Shown in pieces: positions 1 to 6,995 of a stretch of DNA of 21,906 bases (its first letter is position 1; every line of letters starts with the position of its first letter). The notes under the pieces were generated by a model. It searched no databases, was not told where the DNA came from, and was given only the letters and a program-made list of their open reading frames with translations. Origin of the DNA: a virus; the IMG/VR virus record IMGVR_UViG_3300029286_000271, positions 1 through 21,906 of that record; one strand, 5' to 3'. Position numbers and translations under genes: made by a program.

Positions 1-1359
1 GACAATACCGCCGATAACATCAGCCGCACCTTCCACAACCCACGTAGCAGCGTCCCAGAACCCTTCCCACAGCGCTGTTATCGTGCCGATCCCGGTATCG
101 AACGCCCATCCGATGCCGTCCATGAGCGCTTCAACAACGGGTCCGATCAGGTCGGCTGCCTCTTGAACTGCCCATGAGATCCCCGACCAGATCACGCCCC
201 ATGCATCACCGAGAACCTGTGCGGCGGCTTCGATCCAATGGAACTTCTCTTCCAGGAGGACAAGGATCACAATGATCGCTGCGATTGCGGCAATGACAAG
301 GACAATGGGATTGGCTGCAAGGAACAGCATGGCGGTGTTTACGGATCCGATCAGTGCCGGTAATTGAGTGAGTTCCATGATAAGCGGTCCACCTGCCGCG
401 AGTGCCACACCTAATCCGTCAAACGGAGTAAGCAAAGTGCCGGCGCTTAAAGTGAGCTTTTCAAATTCAACTTTAAGCCCGGCGGTTGCTCCTATCCCGG
501 CGTTGGCAACAGCGGCATACTTTTGAGTTGTACCAGCGAGTTTTTCAGAGGATACGTCGTTTTTTATAAGTTCTGCTTCGGTAATTCCGAGAGCGGTATT
601 AAATGCAGTTGTTTTGTCTGTTCCGGCTGCCGCTGCCGTCTCCATTGCGGTGAATCCTTCATTAAGTTTGGCGAGCGCCGCCCGTCCTGTAATGCCCTTG
701 CTTTCAAGAGTCATTAAGACGGTTATCACTTCATCCATAGACATCCCGGATGCTTGGATATTCGGAGCCATACGCCTCATTGCGGCTGAGAAATCATCAA
801 GTCCGAGAGTGCTGTTTTTCACCATGTAAGTGAGAGAATCGGTATGTTGCCCTACCTCAATGAGGGGAATACTAAACGCATTAAGGGCGGGGATAAGTAT
901 AGAGGTTGTTTTGTCGGCAGTGTTTCCAGTCGCATCTGCGAGATCATCCATCGAACCGGCAATAGCAGCGAGATCAGAAGTAGATTGCACGCCCGCCCTT
1001 GAGAGGAGATCAAAGGTTGCTACGACTTCTGATAGGGGGGAATCGGCGCTTGCCGTTGCTATCGCAAGGTTACGTAACTCTTCAGTAGTGACCCCCATTG
1101 TAATCGCGGTGCTTCCGAGTTCGGCATTGGTTTTCATTGCGGATTCTGACAATCCGACAATAGCAAGCCCCGTCGCAGTTGTTGCCGCACCAACGGCTAT
1201 AATTGCCAGCTTATTGTTTTCAATTGTGGCTGTGAATCCCTGAAACTTGCTATCAGTTTGCGTGAGTGCTGCATCCGTTTCAGCAAGCCCGGTCTTTAAC
1301 CCGCTAAGGTCGGTTGTGATGGGAATGACAAGCCCGGAGATTGCATCAATGAGTCCCAT
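1..1359 (-). CDS. Tail tape measure protein (partial, N-terminal 453 residues)
   Basis: The minus-strand frame opens with ATG at 1359 and stays open to the window edge, so the C-terminus is missing. Its start overlaps the stop of the tail chaperone extension (TAATG) and has a strong GGAGGTG ribosome site. The protein starts MGLIDAISGL and is rich in Ala, Thr, Leu and Ile, with long helical stretches. A hydrophobic membrane-like segment (LVIAAIAAIIVILVLL, about residue 370) lies shortly before a Trp-rich part (FHWIEAAAQV, WGVIWSGISW). Tape measure proteins of long-tailed phages set tail length and lie inside the tube, and they normally follow the G/GT chaperone genes as here. The partial length already fits a large tape measure. 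Confidence is high from position and composition; I cannot see any C-terminal enzymatic domain. Confidence 0.9.
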   Translation of the reverse strand, partial: MGLIDAISGLVIPITTDLSGLKTGLAETDAALTQTDSKFQGFTATIENNKLAIIAVGAATTATGLAIVGLSESAMKTNAELGSTAITMGVTTEELRNLAIATASADSPLSEVVATFDLLSRAGVQSTSDLAAIAGSMDDLADATGNTADKTTSILIPALNAFSIPLIEVGQHTDSLTYMVKNSTLGLDDFSAAMRRMAPNIQASGMSMDEVITVLMTLESKGITGRAALAKLNEGFTAMETAAAAGTDKTTAFNTALGITEAELIKNDVSSEKLAGTTQKYAAVANAGIGATAGLKVEFEKLTLSAGTLLTPFDGLGVALAAGGPLIMELTQLPALIGSVNTAMLFLAANPIVLVIAAIAAIIVILVLLEEKFHWIEAAAQVLGDAWGVIWSGISWAVQEAADLIGPVVEALMDGIGWAFDTGIGTITALWEGFWDAATWVVEGAADVIGGIV

Positions 1360-1745
1360 TACTTAGCACCTCCCTTCGTAGCCCCTACCCATTGCATCAT
1401 CGTATCGTAGATCCTCTGTGTCCGGCTCTTCCTGACATCAGGATTAACGGTGGGTTGCTGCTCCGGTTTCACCGACTTGAAGTAATCCGACGGTTTTCGC
1501 GTATTGGTAGATTTCTTAACCATTACCACAGGTATACCGTTCTGCAGGGTTGCACAAATCAGACCGATCCGTTCGTTTTCCATCTTAGTTTGCTCCCGTT
1601 GCGACTCGATCCGGGCGTTGATATACGGGACAAGTTGCCCCGGAGTGAGATCCCAGAACTCCGCCGGGGTTAACCCGCCGATCCCGTAAGCGAGGCGTTG
1701 GTATTCTTCGATGATTTCCCAGACTGTCCGGGGGTCGGATTCGGG
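1359..1745 (-). CDS. Tail assembly chaperone T extension, reached by -1 frameshift
   Basis: This frame has no convincing start of its own near its 5' end but is open through the end of the upstream chaperone gene. Reading -1 from the A AAA AAC site at 1745-1751 gives 128 residues beginning PESDPRTVWEIIEEYQRLAY, then PAEFWDLTPGQL, ending just before the tape measure start. The segment EYQRLAYGIGGLTPAEFWDLTP resembles gpT-type chaperone extensions. The G-T fusion would be 114 + 128 = 242 residues. In lambda and many siphoviruses such a minority fusion recruits tape measure and tube proteins. A downstream ATG at 1583 could give a 74-residue product, but it cuts the conserved part, so frameshifting is the better reading. 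Confidence 0.8.
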   Translation of the reverse strand, partial: PESDPRTVWEIIEEYQRLAYGIGGLTPAEFWDLTPGQLVPYINARIESQREQTKMENERIGLICATLQNGIPVVMVKKSTNTRKPSDYFKSVKPEQQPTVNPDVRKSRTQRIYDTMMQWVGATKGGAK

Positions 1746-2086
1746 TTTTTTCCTGCGTCATCACCCTCTTTTTTCTTGGGGTTCCATCCCGCATCGTTAA
1801 ACAGGGAATTAACCTTCGTTATGAGCGCCTGAAGACCTCCATTCTCAGTGATATACTGATCGCAGAGATCCCCAGCTTCCTCAATGGTGATGTCCCGTGT
1901 ATGTGAAGCGTTGATGGTTGCCCAGAGGACCGCCCGGCACCCGGTCAGGTTCTTTGCAGCTGCACCCTGTCCGAGAAGTTCCCGCATACCCCCGACGGTT
2001 TCGATCATGCACATGGCATTGAAAGAAAAAACGAGGTTATAGGATTTCCCCCCGATCTCAATGATGATACGTTTCTGTCCGCTCAT
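1670..2086 (-). CDS. Tail assembly chaperone G
   Basis: This 138-residue protein begins MSGQKRIIIEIGGKSYNLVF, a beta-rich start followed by helices (MCMIETVGGMRELL, AVLWATINASH), as in the small tail chaperones between tail tube and tape measure genes. A good AAGGTGAC ribosome site lies before ATG 2086, eight bases after the tail tube gene. The C-terminal 30 residues (GKNPNPTPGQSGKSSKN) are low-complexity. The -1 frame over that same DNA encodes the ordered start of the T extension, as expected for a G/GT pair. The family is rapidly evolving, so the assignment rests on position, size and the frameshift site rather than on recognisable residues. Confidence 0.8.
   Translation of the reverse strand: MSGQKRIIIEIGGKSYNLVFSFNAMCMIETVGGMRELLGQGAAAKNLTGCRAVLWATINASHTRDITIEEAGDLCDQYITENGGLQALITKVNSLFNDAGWNPKKKEGDDAGKNPNPTPGQSGKSSKNTNASLTGSAG
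1745..1751 (-). promoter_or_regulatory. Programmed -1 frameshift slippery heptamer A AAA AAC
   Basis: On the minus strand codons 112-114 of the chaperone G gene read GGA AAA AAC, placing a canonical X XXY YYZ heptamer (A AAA AAC) in the correct phase. Slipping back one base joins G to the long open T frame. A 6-bp hairpin (CCCGGA, loop CAG, TCTGGG, with one G-U pair) starts 12 bases downstream at 1718-1732 and may stimulate slipping. A second A-run just upstream (codons 104-106, AAG AAA AAA) is not in the X XXY YYZ phase. Confidence 0.75.
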
Positions 2087-2094
2087 CAGTCACC

Positions 2095-2835
2095 TTACGG
2101 GTGTGCGGTCGGTCCACCGTGTACGCGGATCCAGTAGATCTTCGGCGTCTTATTGAGTTCCGTAACCACGATTGAGACATACGTGACCTGCCCGGCGCCG
2201 ACATTGATCGCAATCTCTCCAGACTGTACCGTAGTTGCCACTACCACACCCTGCACGTAGATCGTGCCGGCGGTTGCTGTCGGAGTGATCTTGATATAGG
2301 CATTATCCGAGTAGGCTTCGAGGTCATACTCGTAGACGGCTGCGGCTGCTGCCGGGGATGGCGTGAGTGCGTTGATGTCGTCATCGACCACCGTGAAGAA
2401 CGTAGTAGTCAGGCCGGCTGCCCATGTGGTGCAAGGAGTGAGCCTTCCGTTTACCGTGACCTCCATATCGAGGTATGAGACCCCGTCATCCTCAACCGGA
2501 ATACATTTGGCAATCTGCCCCTGCCATGAGAACGAATGGCCCCCCCCATGGAAATCCGGCGGGAAGACAATCGCCCACGTGTCCATGTCCCGGTCGTAGA
2601 TATCAGCCTGTAGTGTTGCCTGTGCTATCGAACCGTTGGCTTTGACCTTGAAGGCGAGATTGTTATGATTGATCCATGTAACCAGCTTAGTCATCACGCC
2701 GCGGATGTTGTTCTGTGCCCGGGTCTCCTTTTCCGCGGCCGTCGGCCCCGGGTAAGTCGGCTCATCCATCTCCCCGATGGGGAGACCGTTCTTGAGGACC
2801 TGTACCCCAAGAGTGCTCTGTACTTCTTCAGTCAT
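2095..2835 (-). CDS. Major tail tube protein with C-terminal Ig/cadherin-like domain
   Basis: This 246-residue protein starts MTEEVQSTLGVQVLKNGLPI, preceded by GAGGAG at suitable spacing. Residues 1-150 resemble TP901-type tail tube subunits: an N-terminal arm, WINHNN, QATLQADIYDRDMDTW, and a GHSFSWQGQIAKCIPVEDDG strand region. An Ala-rich hinge (PSPAAAAAVYEYD, about 159-171) leads into a roughly 75-residue beta domain (DNAYIKITPTATAGTIYVQG ... GQVTYVSIVVTELNKTPKIY). This has the pattern of cadherin-like beta-sandwich repeats that decorate tail tubes and surface proteins. The tube forms the DNA conduit; the extra domain would be displayed outside it. The place between the terminator and chaperone genes fits exactly. 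Confidence 0.85.
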   Translation of the reverse strand: MTEEVQSTLGVQVLKNGLPIGEMDEPTYPGPTAAEKETRAQNNIRGVMTKLVTWINHNNLAFKVKANGSIAQATLQADIYDRDMDTWAIVFPPDFHGGGHSFSWQGQIAKCIPVEDDGVSYLDMEVTVNGRLTPCTTWAAGLTTTFFTVVDDDINALTPSPAAAAAVYEYDLEAYSDNAYIKITPTATAGTIYVQGVVVATTVQSGEIAINVGAGQVTYVSIVVTELNKTPKIYWIRVHGGPTAHP

Positions 2836-2849
2836 TTTCTAAAATCTCC

Positions 2850-3263
2850 TCATTTTTTATAATCATAGTGAATCATGAAATCCCGGTGCTCTATGTAGAG
2901 CGGGATCTCAGTGTTCTCATCCGGTACTCCGCCGGCGTCCCTGATGCTGACAATGTAGACGTTCGACGTGCCCGCTGTCAGGATAGAGTTCTTGCAGCGG
3001 TGCAGGGAATCCGCAATCAGATCTGCGAGATCCTCTTCAGGTCCGCCGGAGGTGCTTGCCCATGCTGTGCATTGTACGCGAGCGTGCGCATACCGGCCCG
3101 TACTGGTATCGTCATCACGGACCTTATCCACCCGGTCAACAGTGATCGCGGGGAATGTGGGCGATGCCGGTAGTTTCTTGCGGTATATCCGCGTACCCAC
3201 AACCGCTGCCACGAAGGTATCACCCTTGAGTCGGGTGATCACGGCCAGCACAATATCACGCAC
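2850..3263 (-). CDS. Tail terminator / minor tail protein (DUF3168-like)
   Basis: This 137-residue protein starts at GTG 3263, seven bases after GGGGGCG, and overlaps the upstream gene by eight bases. The N-terminus (RDIVLAVITRLKGDTFVAAV) is a helix followed by the strand pair RIYRKKLPASPTFPAITVDR, then an RVQCTAW core strand, a helix (EEDLADLIADSLHRC) and C-terminal strands. This order is that of gp11/DUF3168-type tail completion proteins that cap the tube and join it to the connector. Its position before the major tail protein gene is the standard one. The assignment is by fold pattern and synteny, not by an exact motif. Confidence 0.75.
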   Translation of the reverse strand: MRDIVLAVITRLKGDTFVAAVVGTRIYRKKLPASPTFPAITVDRVDKVRDDDTSTGRYAHARVQCTAWASTSGGPEEDLADLIADSLHRCKNSILTAGTSNVYIVSIRDAGGVPDENTEIPLYIEHRDFMIHYDYKK

Positions 3264-3621
3264 TGTTCAGCGCCCCCGCATAGATGTCTCTATATTTCTC
3301 TTTGTTGGTATCCAGGGGAGGGCGGAAGTACGGGCGGGCTGCCTGATTGTAGACTCTGCCAAGTTTGTCCTTGTCGGCAAACCCGTACTCGAGACGCCGG
3401 GCATACGGGAGATCCGTACCGACGAGCATCTTTGTAGATGATTCTTTCTCGACATGAATCGAGCGCCGGAGGGTGCCCGTACGGTATGGTGAGCCCGCCT
3501 TAACATCGTTGGAATACTCTTGAGCGACGAGTTTCAGGGCGGTTTCCTGCTTTTTCTCAGCATTCTTCGCCGCATCAGAGAGCGCCTTTTTGAGTTCCCG
3601 CATGCCCTTGATCTCGACCAT
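3256..3621 (-). CDS. HK97 gp10-like tail completion protein
   Basis: This is a 121-residue protein starting MVEIKGMRELKKALSDAAKN. The start is the ATG at 3621, in a TAATG overlap with the upstream stop and just after GGGAGGCGGG. A longer in-frame start at 3750 would lie inside the upstream gene and lacks support. The long N-terminal helix, then AGSPYRTGTLRRSIHVE, GTDLPYARRLEYGF and RPYFRPPLD are the recognisable signature of the HK97 gp10 family, which acts at the head-tail junction or tail tip completion. Its position just upstream of the tail terminator agrees. Confidence 0.85.
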   Translation of the reverse strand: MVEIKGMRELKKALSDAAKNAEKKQETALKLVAQEYSNDVKAGSPYRTGTLRRSIHVEKESSTKMLVGTDLPYARRLEYGFADKDKLGRVYNQAARPYFRPPLDTNKEKYRDIYAGALNSA

Positions 3622-3833
3622 TAGTTCCCGCCTCCCGGAAACTTGCTGCCGAACCATCCCGCGATGAATGAGATGATAGAGGCAAGTCCTATCACTTTCC
3701 AGAAGGAATTTTCCAGAGTACGGATCCGTGTTTCGTGATCCTCTTTGCATTCCCTGAGGTCTTTCACCATCCGGTAAGTCATGCGGATGAGCTCGCCCTC
3801 GTTCTGTGGTTCGTCAGGATCGGGGGGAATCAT
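3621..3833 (-). CDS. Small coiled-coil membrane protein, holin-like (XhlA type)
   Basis: This 70-residue protein starts MIPPDPDEPQNEGELIRMTY at ATG 3833, which overlaps the previous stop (ATGA). Residues 15-43 form a charged amphipathic helix (MVKDLRECKEDHETRIRTLE). A single hydrophobic segment follows (FWKVIGLASIISFIAGWFGS, about 44-63) and a short GGGN end. This layout is like XhlA-type hemolysin/holin accessory proteins. Lying among head-tail connector genes is unusual for a lysis gene, so a membrane-linked role in assembly is also possible. Overlaps on both sides show it belongs to the structural operon. Confidence 0.65.
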   Translation of the reverse strand: MIPPDPDEPQNEGELIRMTYRMVKDLRECKEDHETRIRTLENSFWKVIGLASIISFIAGWFGSKFPGGGN

Positions 3834-4198
3834 ACACCTCCGGTAGCTCCGGCTGCCGCTATCTCGCAGGTGATATGCGAGACGATTTTCTGCGCCGCTT
3901 CATAGGTTTGCTTTACCGAATTGATGTTGAATGATCCCGCAAAACCCAATTCCGTACTGATAATCGTATCACCTTCGGATACTGCCGTACCGGCTGGAAG
4001 CAAGACCCGGGGTTTACTCTCGATATACGCGATGTTCTGCCCACCGGATCCTGTGGATTCTTTAGGGCCGACAAACCGGCAAGACACGGTACTGATGATC
4101 GGAGTTCCCGGTACGGGAGAGCCGTAATCGTCGATGACTTCCTCGGTAGAATGTTCCAATGTTGCTGTATGAATTAGGAACACTGTGGGGAGAACCAC
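3830..4198 (-). CDS. Head-tail joining protein (stopper/adaptor)
   Basis: I place the start at GTG 4198, just after the connector stop, with GGGGGT six bases upstream; a second GTG at 4183 is possible. The open frame continues up to 4258, but that part lies inside the connector gene. The protein (about 122 residues) carries HTATLEHSTEEVIDDYGSPV and STVSCRFVGPKESTGSG, then KPRVLLPAGTAVSEGDTI and a closing strand-helix. This small beta-barrel pattern (a sequence about an L/M-H-x-A-T, a SCRF strand, and a 'lLP.gt.v..gD.i' turn) is that of SPP1 gp16/HK97-type head closure proteins. Position between the connector and gp10-like genes supports this. Confidence 0.7.
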   Translation of the reverse strand: MVLPTVFLIHTATLEHSTEEVIDDYGSPVPGTPIISTVSCRFVGPKESTGSGGQNIAYIESKPRVLLPAGTAVSEGDTIISTELGFAGSFNINSVKQTYEAAQKIVSHITCEIAAAGATGGV

Positions 4199-4199
4199 C

Positions 4200-4598
4200 T
4201 TAGTACCCCCGGAACATGTGGTGATTACGAACGATAGCAACCCCTGACCCGCCGGCAAATTTCACATACCGAGCAATCGCAGTGTAGCCTTTGGCCTCGG
4301 CTGCTGCCGCTTCGGTTTCCCCATTCACGGAGAATGAGATATCCCCTCCGAGTGACAGGGAATTCGGACGGCTTAGTTCGTGAGCCTGCCGGCGCTTGAT
4401 CTTGGCGATGGTGAACTGGATCGACGCTGTCTTGAGATCGTCATCCGATGTAGGTAATGTTGTAATTCCGCGTTCCCTAAGATGGGTTCCGATCTCGCGA
4501 TCCGAAACACCGATCATATCGGTGATATCCGTGGTCGTGATGGTTCCTAATGCGATGCCGACTTCGAGCTGGACTTCGAGGTATGTGCAGTACGCCAC
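4200..4598 (-). CDS. Head-tail connector / adaptor protein (gp6-like)
   Basis: The preferred start is GTG 4598, eight bases after the stop of the 42-residue gene and behind GGAGTAGGTGG; a TTG at 4616 lies inside that gene. The 132-residue protein begins with a helix (YLEVQLEVG), then TTDITDMIGVSDREIGTHLR, a central helix with DLKTASIQFTIAKIKRRQAH, and ends HMFRGY. Mostly helical proteins of this size directly after the capsid gene are the adaptor ring proteins bound under the portal. The family is inferred from position and helical make-up. Confidence 0.65.
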   Translation of the reverse strand: MAYCTYLEVQLEVGIALGTITTTDITDMIGVSDREIGTHLRERGITTLPTSDDDLKTASIQFTIAKIKRRQAHELSRPNSLSLGGDISFSVNGETEAAAAEAKGYTAIARYVKFAGGSGVAIVRNHHMFRGY

Positions 4599-4605
4599 GG
4601 TCCAC

Positions 4606-4734
4606 CTACTCCACAATAACCCATCCTTTCTCCTGGCTATAGATCACCTGGATGGTCGCTGTGTTGACAATCGTGGCGACGTATGCGGCTGCATCGTCAT
4701 ACGACGCGAACGCCGTCATCTTATGATTTGTCAT
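4606..4734 (-). CDS. 42-residue protein of unknown function in capsid-connector gap
   Basis: This short gene starts MTNHKMTAFASYDDAAAYVA at ATG 4734 and ends YSQEKGWVIVE with TAG at 4606-4608. A near-perfect GGAGGTGG ribosome site lies nine bases upstream, and the downstream connector gene starts eight bases after its stop, so it is very probably translated. It is soluble, with no Cys and no membrane segment; a predicted helix (DDAAAYVATIVN) sits between two short strands, and the end reads like a beta hairpin (IQVIYSQEKGWVIVE). Its use is unknown; small head accessory or ribosome-coupling roles are both possible. Confidence 0.7.
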   Translation of the reverse strand: MTNHKMTAFASYDDAAAYVATIVNTATIQVIYSQEKGWVIVE

Positions 4735-4736
4735 CT

Positions 4737-4768
4737 GCTAATCCACCTCCGTAAAAAAGGGGATTAGC
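4737..4768 (-). terminator. Hairpin with U6 tract and SD in the loop, after capsid gene
   Basis: An 8-bp perfect inverted repeat (GCTAATCC / GGATTAGC) has a 16-base loop that holds a T6 run and the GGAGGT ribosome site of the 42-residue gene. The 5' arm includes the capsid stop codon. It could lower transcription or translation of downstream connector genes relative to capsid. The T tract would fit archaeal oligo-U termination. Function is inferred. Confidence 0.45.
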
Positions 4769-5888
4769 TGGCCGGTTTGCTGCCAACCATACCGTGATAG
4801 TCAACCTGGGCGACACCGAAGTCGTGCTGGATCTTGTAGTTGATCTTGTTATACAGGAACGAGAACGTGTCCATGCCACCCCCGATGATCTCCGCATCCG
4901 GAGTGCTCCGCATAAGACGGGGTTCGGGATTGGAAGAATTGACGGTCCGGGCAACTGCCGGGCGGCCCACGTTCGGATCGGATGCAAGATACCACTGCTT
5001 GGTCTTATAGGTGTTGCTTGTCGAGATCTTGGTGATCTGGTTGTTTTCAACGACTTCGAGATTTGCAAAGGGGTTGTCGGTCGTAATATCAAACCCCTTG
5101 AGAACAGTGGTGGCACCGTAATCCACGGTGCGGACTTGAAGGGCTTTCACGACTTTCTGTGCCCTGAGTTTCAGATTGGGTGGGACAATCAGGTACCGAG
5201 GTTCAACGACAATGGTATCATCAGTTGTTGCATCAGCCATCGCATACATTGCTTCGGCTGCCACCTCAACTCCTGCCATGGTGAGCTCTTCGGTGATGAG
5301 GTTGCCGCGCCCGCTGGTGAACAGGGTGGCATCAGGACCGTTGACATCCGCGATCATGCCTGTTGCAAGATGTTCGCAGGTCCGTGCCATCTTGTCAGCA
5401 AGGAGTTTTGGGAGCTTGTTGAATCCCCCGAGAATATCGTTGACGATCATCTTGCGGGAGATCCCGACGATCTCAGCATATTCCTTGAGTTGGATGTTGT
5501 ATTTGGAGTCCCCGAAGGTGCCGACATGGATACCGGTGCGTTCGTCGATTTCATGGATATACCCGCTGGAACCCTCGACTCCGATCATGGCGTGTTGGTT
5601 GAACGTGCTGCTGCGGTCTTCATAGGTCCAGAGCTTATACCCGACCGGTGCTGTTCGCCAGTCGTTCATGAGCTTGTCGAACATATTGCTGGTCAGCAAG
5701 TTCGAGAAATCCGAGGTTGTGAGAGCTTCTCCGATCATATTGGCGGCGAATTCCCCACCAAATCCACGAAGTTCTCCCAAGAACTTCAGGGCTTCACGCT
5801 TTTTGGCGATACCTGCTGCGGTTTTTAGGAACTCCGGTGTGGCGACACCACGTCCGAACACTTCCCTGCTTTTGCCTTTAGTAATCAT
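4764..5888 (-). CDS. Major capsid protein (HK97 fold)
   Basis: This 374-residue protein starts MITKGKSREVFGRGVATPEF behind a very strong GAGGAGGG ribosome site, consistent with high expression. After a helical N-arm it shows features of Mu gpT/HK97-type capsids: an E-loop-like part (AMIGVEGSSGYIHEIDERTG, GTFGDSKYNIQLKEYAEIVG), ISRKMIVNDILGG, LADKMARTCEHLATGMIADV and RGNLITEELT. Further on are RYLIVPPNLKLRAQKVVKAL and GFDITTDNPFANLEVVENN, ending with KINYKIQHDFGVAQVDYHGM. It follows a protease/scaffold and a decoration protein gene, the usual order. Residues 1-50 are charged and may be a delta-like part removed by the protease; that is inference. Confidence 0.92.
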   Translation of the reverse strand: MITKGKSREVFGRGVATPEFLKTAAGIAKKREALKFLGELRGFGGEFAANMIGEALTTSDFSNLLTSNMFDKLMNDWRTAPVGYKLWTYEDRSSTFNQHAMIGVEGSSGYIHEIDERTGIHVGTFGDSKYNIQLKEYAEIVGISRKMIVNDILGGFNKLPKLLADKMARTCEHLATGMIADVNGPDATLFTSGRGNLITEELTMAGVEVAAEAMYAMADATTDDTIVVEPRYLIVPPNLKLRAQKVVKALQVRTVDYGATTVLKGFDITTDNPFANLEVVENNQITKISTSNTYKTKQWYLASDPNVGRPAVARTVNSSNPEPRLMRSTPDAEIIGGGMDTFSFLYNKINYKIQHDFGVAQVDYHGMVGSKPAS

Positions 5889-5903
5889 GGTCTTTTTCCC
5901 TCC

Positions 5904-6995
5904 TCAGGACGAGAATGTGTCCACAAGCTGAGTGTAGACGCCCGCATCAGTCCTATAGCAACTCCCGACATACGTGAGAACGTTGGCAGCATTGCCAATC
6001 GTGAGCCCGGTCGTGAGAACCACAGTCCCGATCAGGGTAACTTCTCCTGCGATTGCATCTGCCGATGTCTGTAACCCGCCAATCAGTACGCTCTGATAGA
6101 ACCGGATACGGTCATCAGCATTGAGGACGTGGAAGTACACAAGTCCCTCAATCTCGTTGCAATCCTTCGCATAGATCCGGATTGCGTTGCCGGCATCAGT
6201 GTGCGTGACATGGATTGAATCACCGGTGCTGACCTGGGATGTCGAGACATTCTTCAGCTGGACGATAACCTTCTTGGTGGTTGCCGTGTTGTTGATTTCA
6301 ATACCGATCTGTGCCGCATGTTCAATGCAGACATTTTCGAGGAATGCCTCAAAGGATGAGGTCTGCACGGTCGGGTTGATCAGGATGACTTCTGCCGCTG
6401 CGTTCGCGTTGCTGATCACGACGTTGCCCTGACCCTCAAGACCGACTAGGCGCACTCCGCTGATGCTGGGCCACGTAATGAGTGCGGCTTCGGCATAGTC
6501 GCCGGGGAGCATGTAAATTGTTTTCCGGGTTGCCGATACAACAGTCATCGCCTTGGTGAGTGTCAGGTAGGGGTTTGCCCACGAGCCGTCGCCGTATGTG
6601 TCGTTACCTTTAGTGCTTACGACAGTGTAACTGGTATCAAGCGCTGCAGCGCCCGGGCCTTCAAGCTTGACTTCAATGGTTGCAGTCCCTGATGCGATTG
6701 CTTCCCACGCAATACCGCAGAAGTAGCCACCGATGGCAACGTTATTGATTCCGCTCGCGTCGTGGAAGTAGAGTTTGTCACCCTTCGCGATTGCCCCGGC
6801 GGTAGCCGTAACGCTGAGGTTCCAGAACTTGACCCTGGAGAACTCCACCACGGTTTCGAGCGAGGTTGTGTCTTCATCGGTCAGTGCGATACCGCAGATG
6901 CTTCCCACACGGCACATGTCGCCTGAGTCCGGTACTGCCGGATACGTGACCACGACCGAACGGGCGCTTCCTTCAAATTCCTGATTTATTGCCAT
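5904..6995 (-). CDS. Capsid decoration protein (DUF2190) fused to beta-helix domain
   Basis: This 363-residue protein starts at ATG 6995 in a TAATG overlap with the protease gene. Residues 1-113 match the DUF2190 decoration (cement) type: AVPDSGDMCRVGSICGIALT, FWNLSVTATAGAIAKGDKLY and GYFCGIAWEAIASGTATIEV. Residues from about 125 on form a second domain with a typical right-handed beta-helix opening (GNDTYGDGSWANPYLTLTKA, TIYMLPGDYAEAALITWPSI). It continues with short-strand rungs (ENVCIEHAAQIGIEINNTAT, VQLKNVSTSQV, AIRIYAKDC). Decoration proteins bind and stabilise capsid shells; a beta-helix displayed there may bind glycans or cell surface. The fold call is good, the ligand unknown. No lyase catalytic set is evident. 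Confidence 0.8.
   Translation of the reverse strand: MAINQEFEGSARSVVVTYPAVPDSGDMCRVGSICGIALTDEDTTSLETVVEFSRVKFWNLSVTATAGAIAKGDKLYFHDASGINNVAIGGYFCGIAWEAIASGTATIEVKLEGPGAAALDTSYTVVSTKGNDTYGDGSWANPYLTLTKAMTVVSATRKTIYMLPGDYAEAALITWPSISGVRLVGLEGQGNVVISNANAAAEVILINPTVQTSSFEAFLENVCIEHAAQIGIEINNTATTKKVIVQLKNVSTSQVSTGDSIHVTHTDAGNAIRIYAKDCNEIEGLVYFHVLNADDRIRFYQSVLIGGLQTSADAIAGEVTLIGTVVLTTGLTIGNAANVLTYVGSCYRTDAGVYTQLVDTFSS

Noticed and set aside
1585-1794. 69-codon minus-strand frame in the third phase over the chaperone overlap
   Set aside because: Very Arg-rich, no family pattern; both other phases in this place are explained by G and T.
4794-5828. Long plus-strand open frame of 344 codons opposite the capsid gene
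   Set aside because: It is antisense to a clear capsid gene with a strong ribosome site; its translation has no fold-like pattern and many Cys/His scattered without order.
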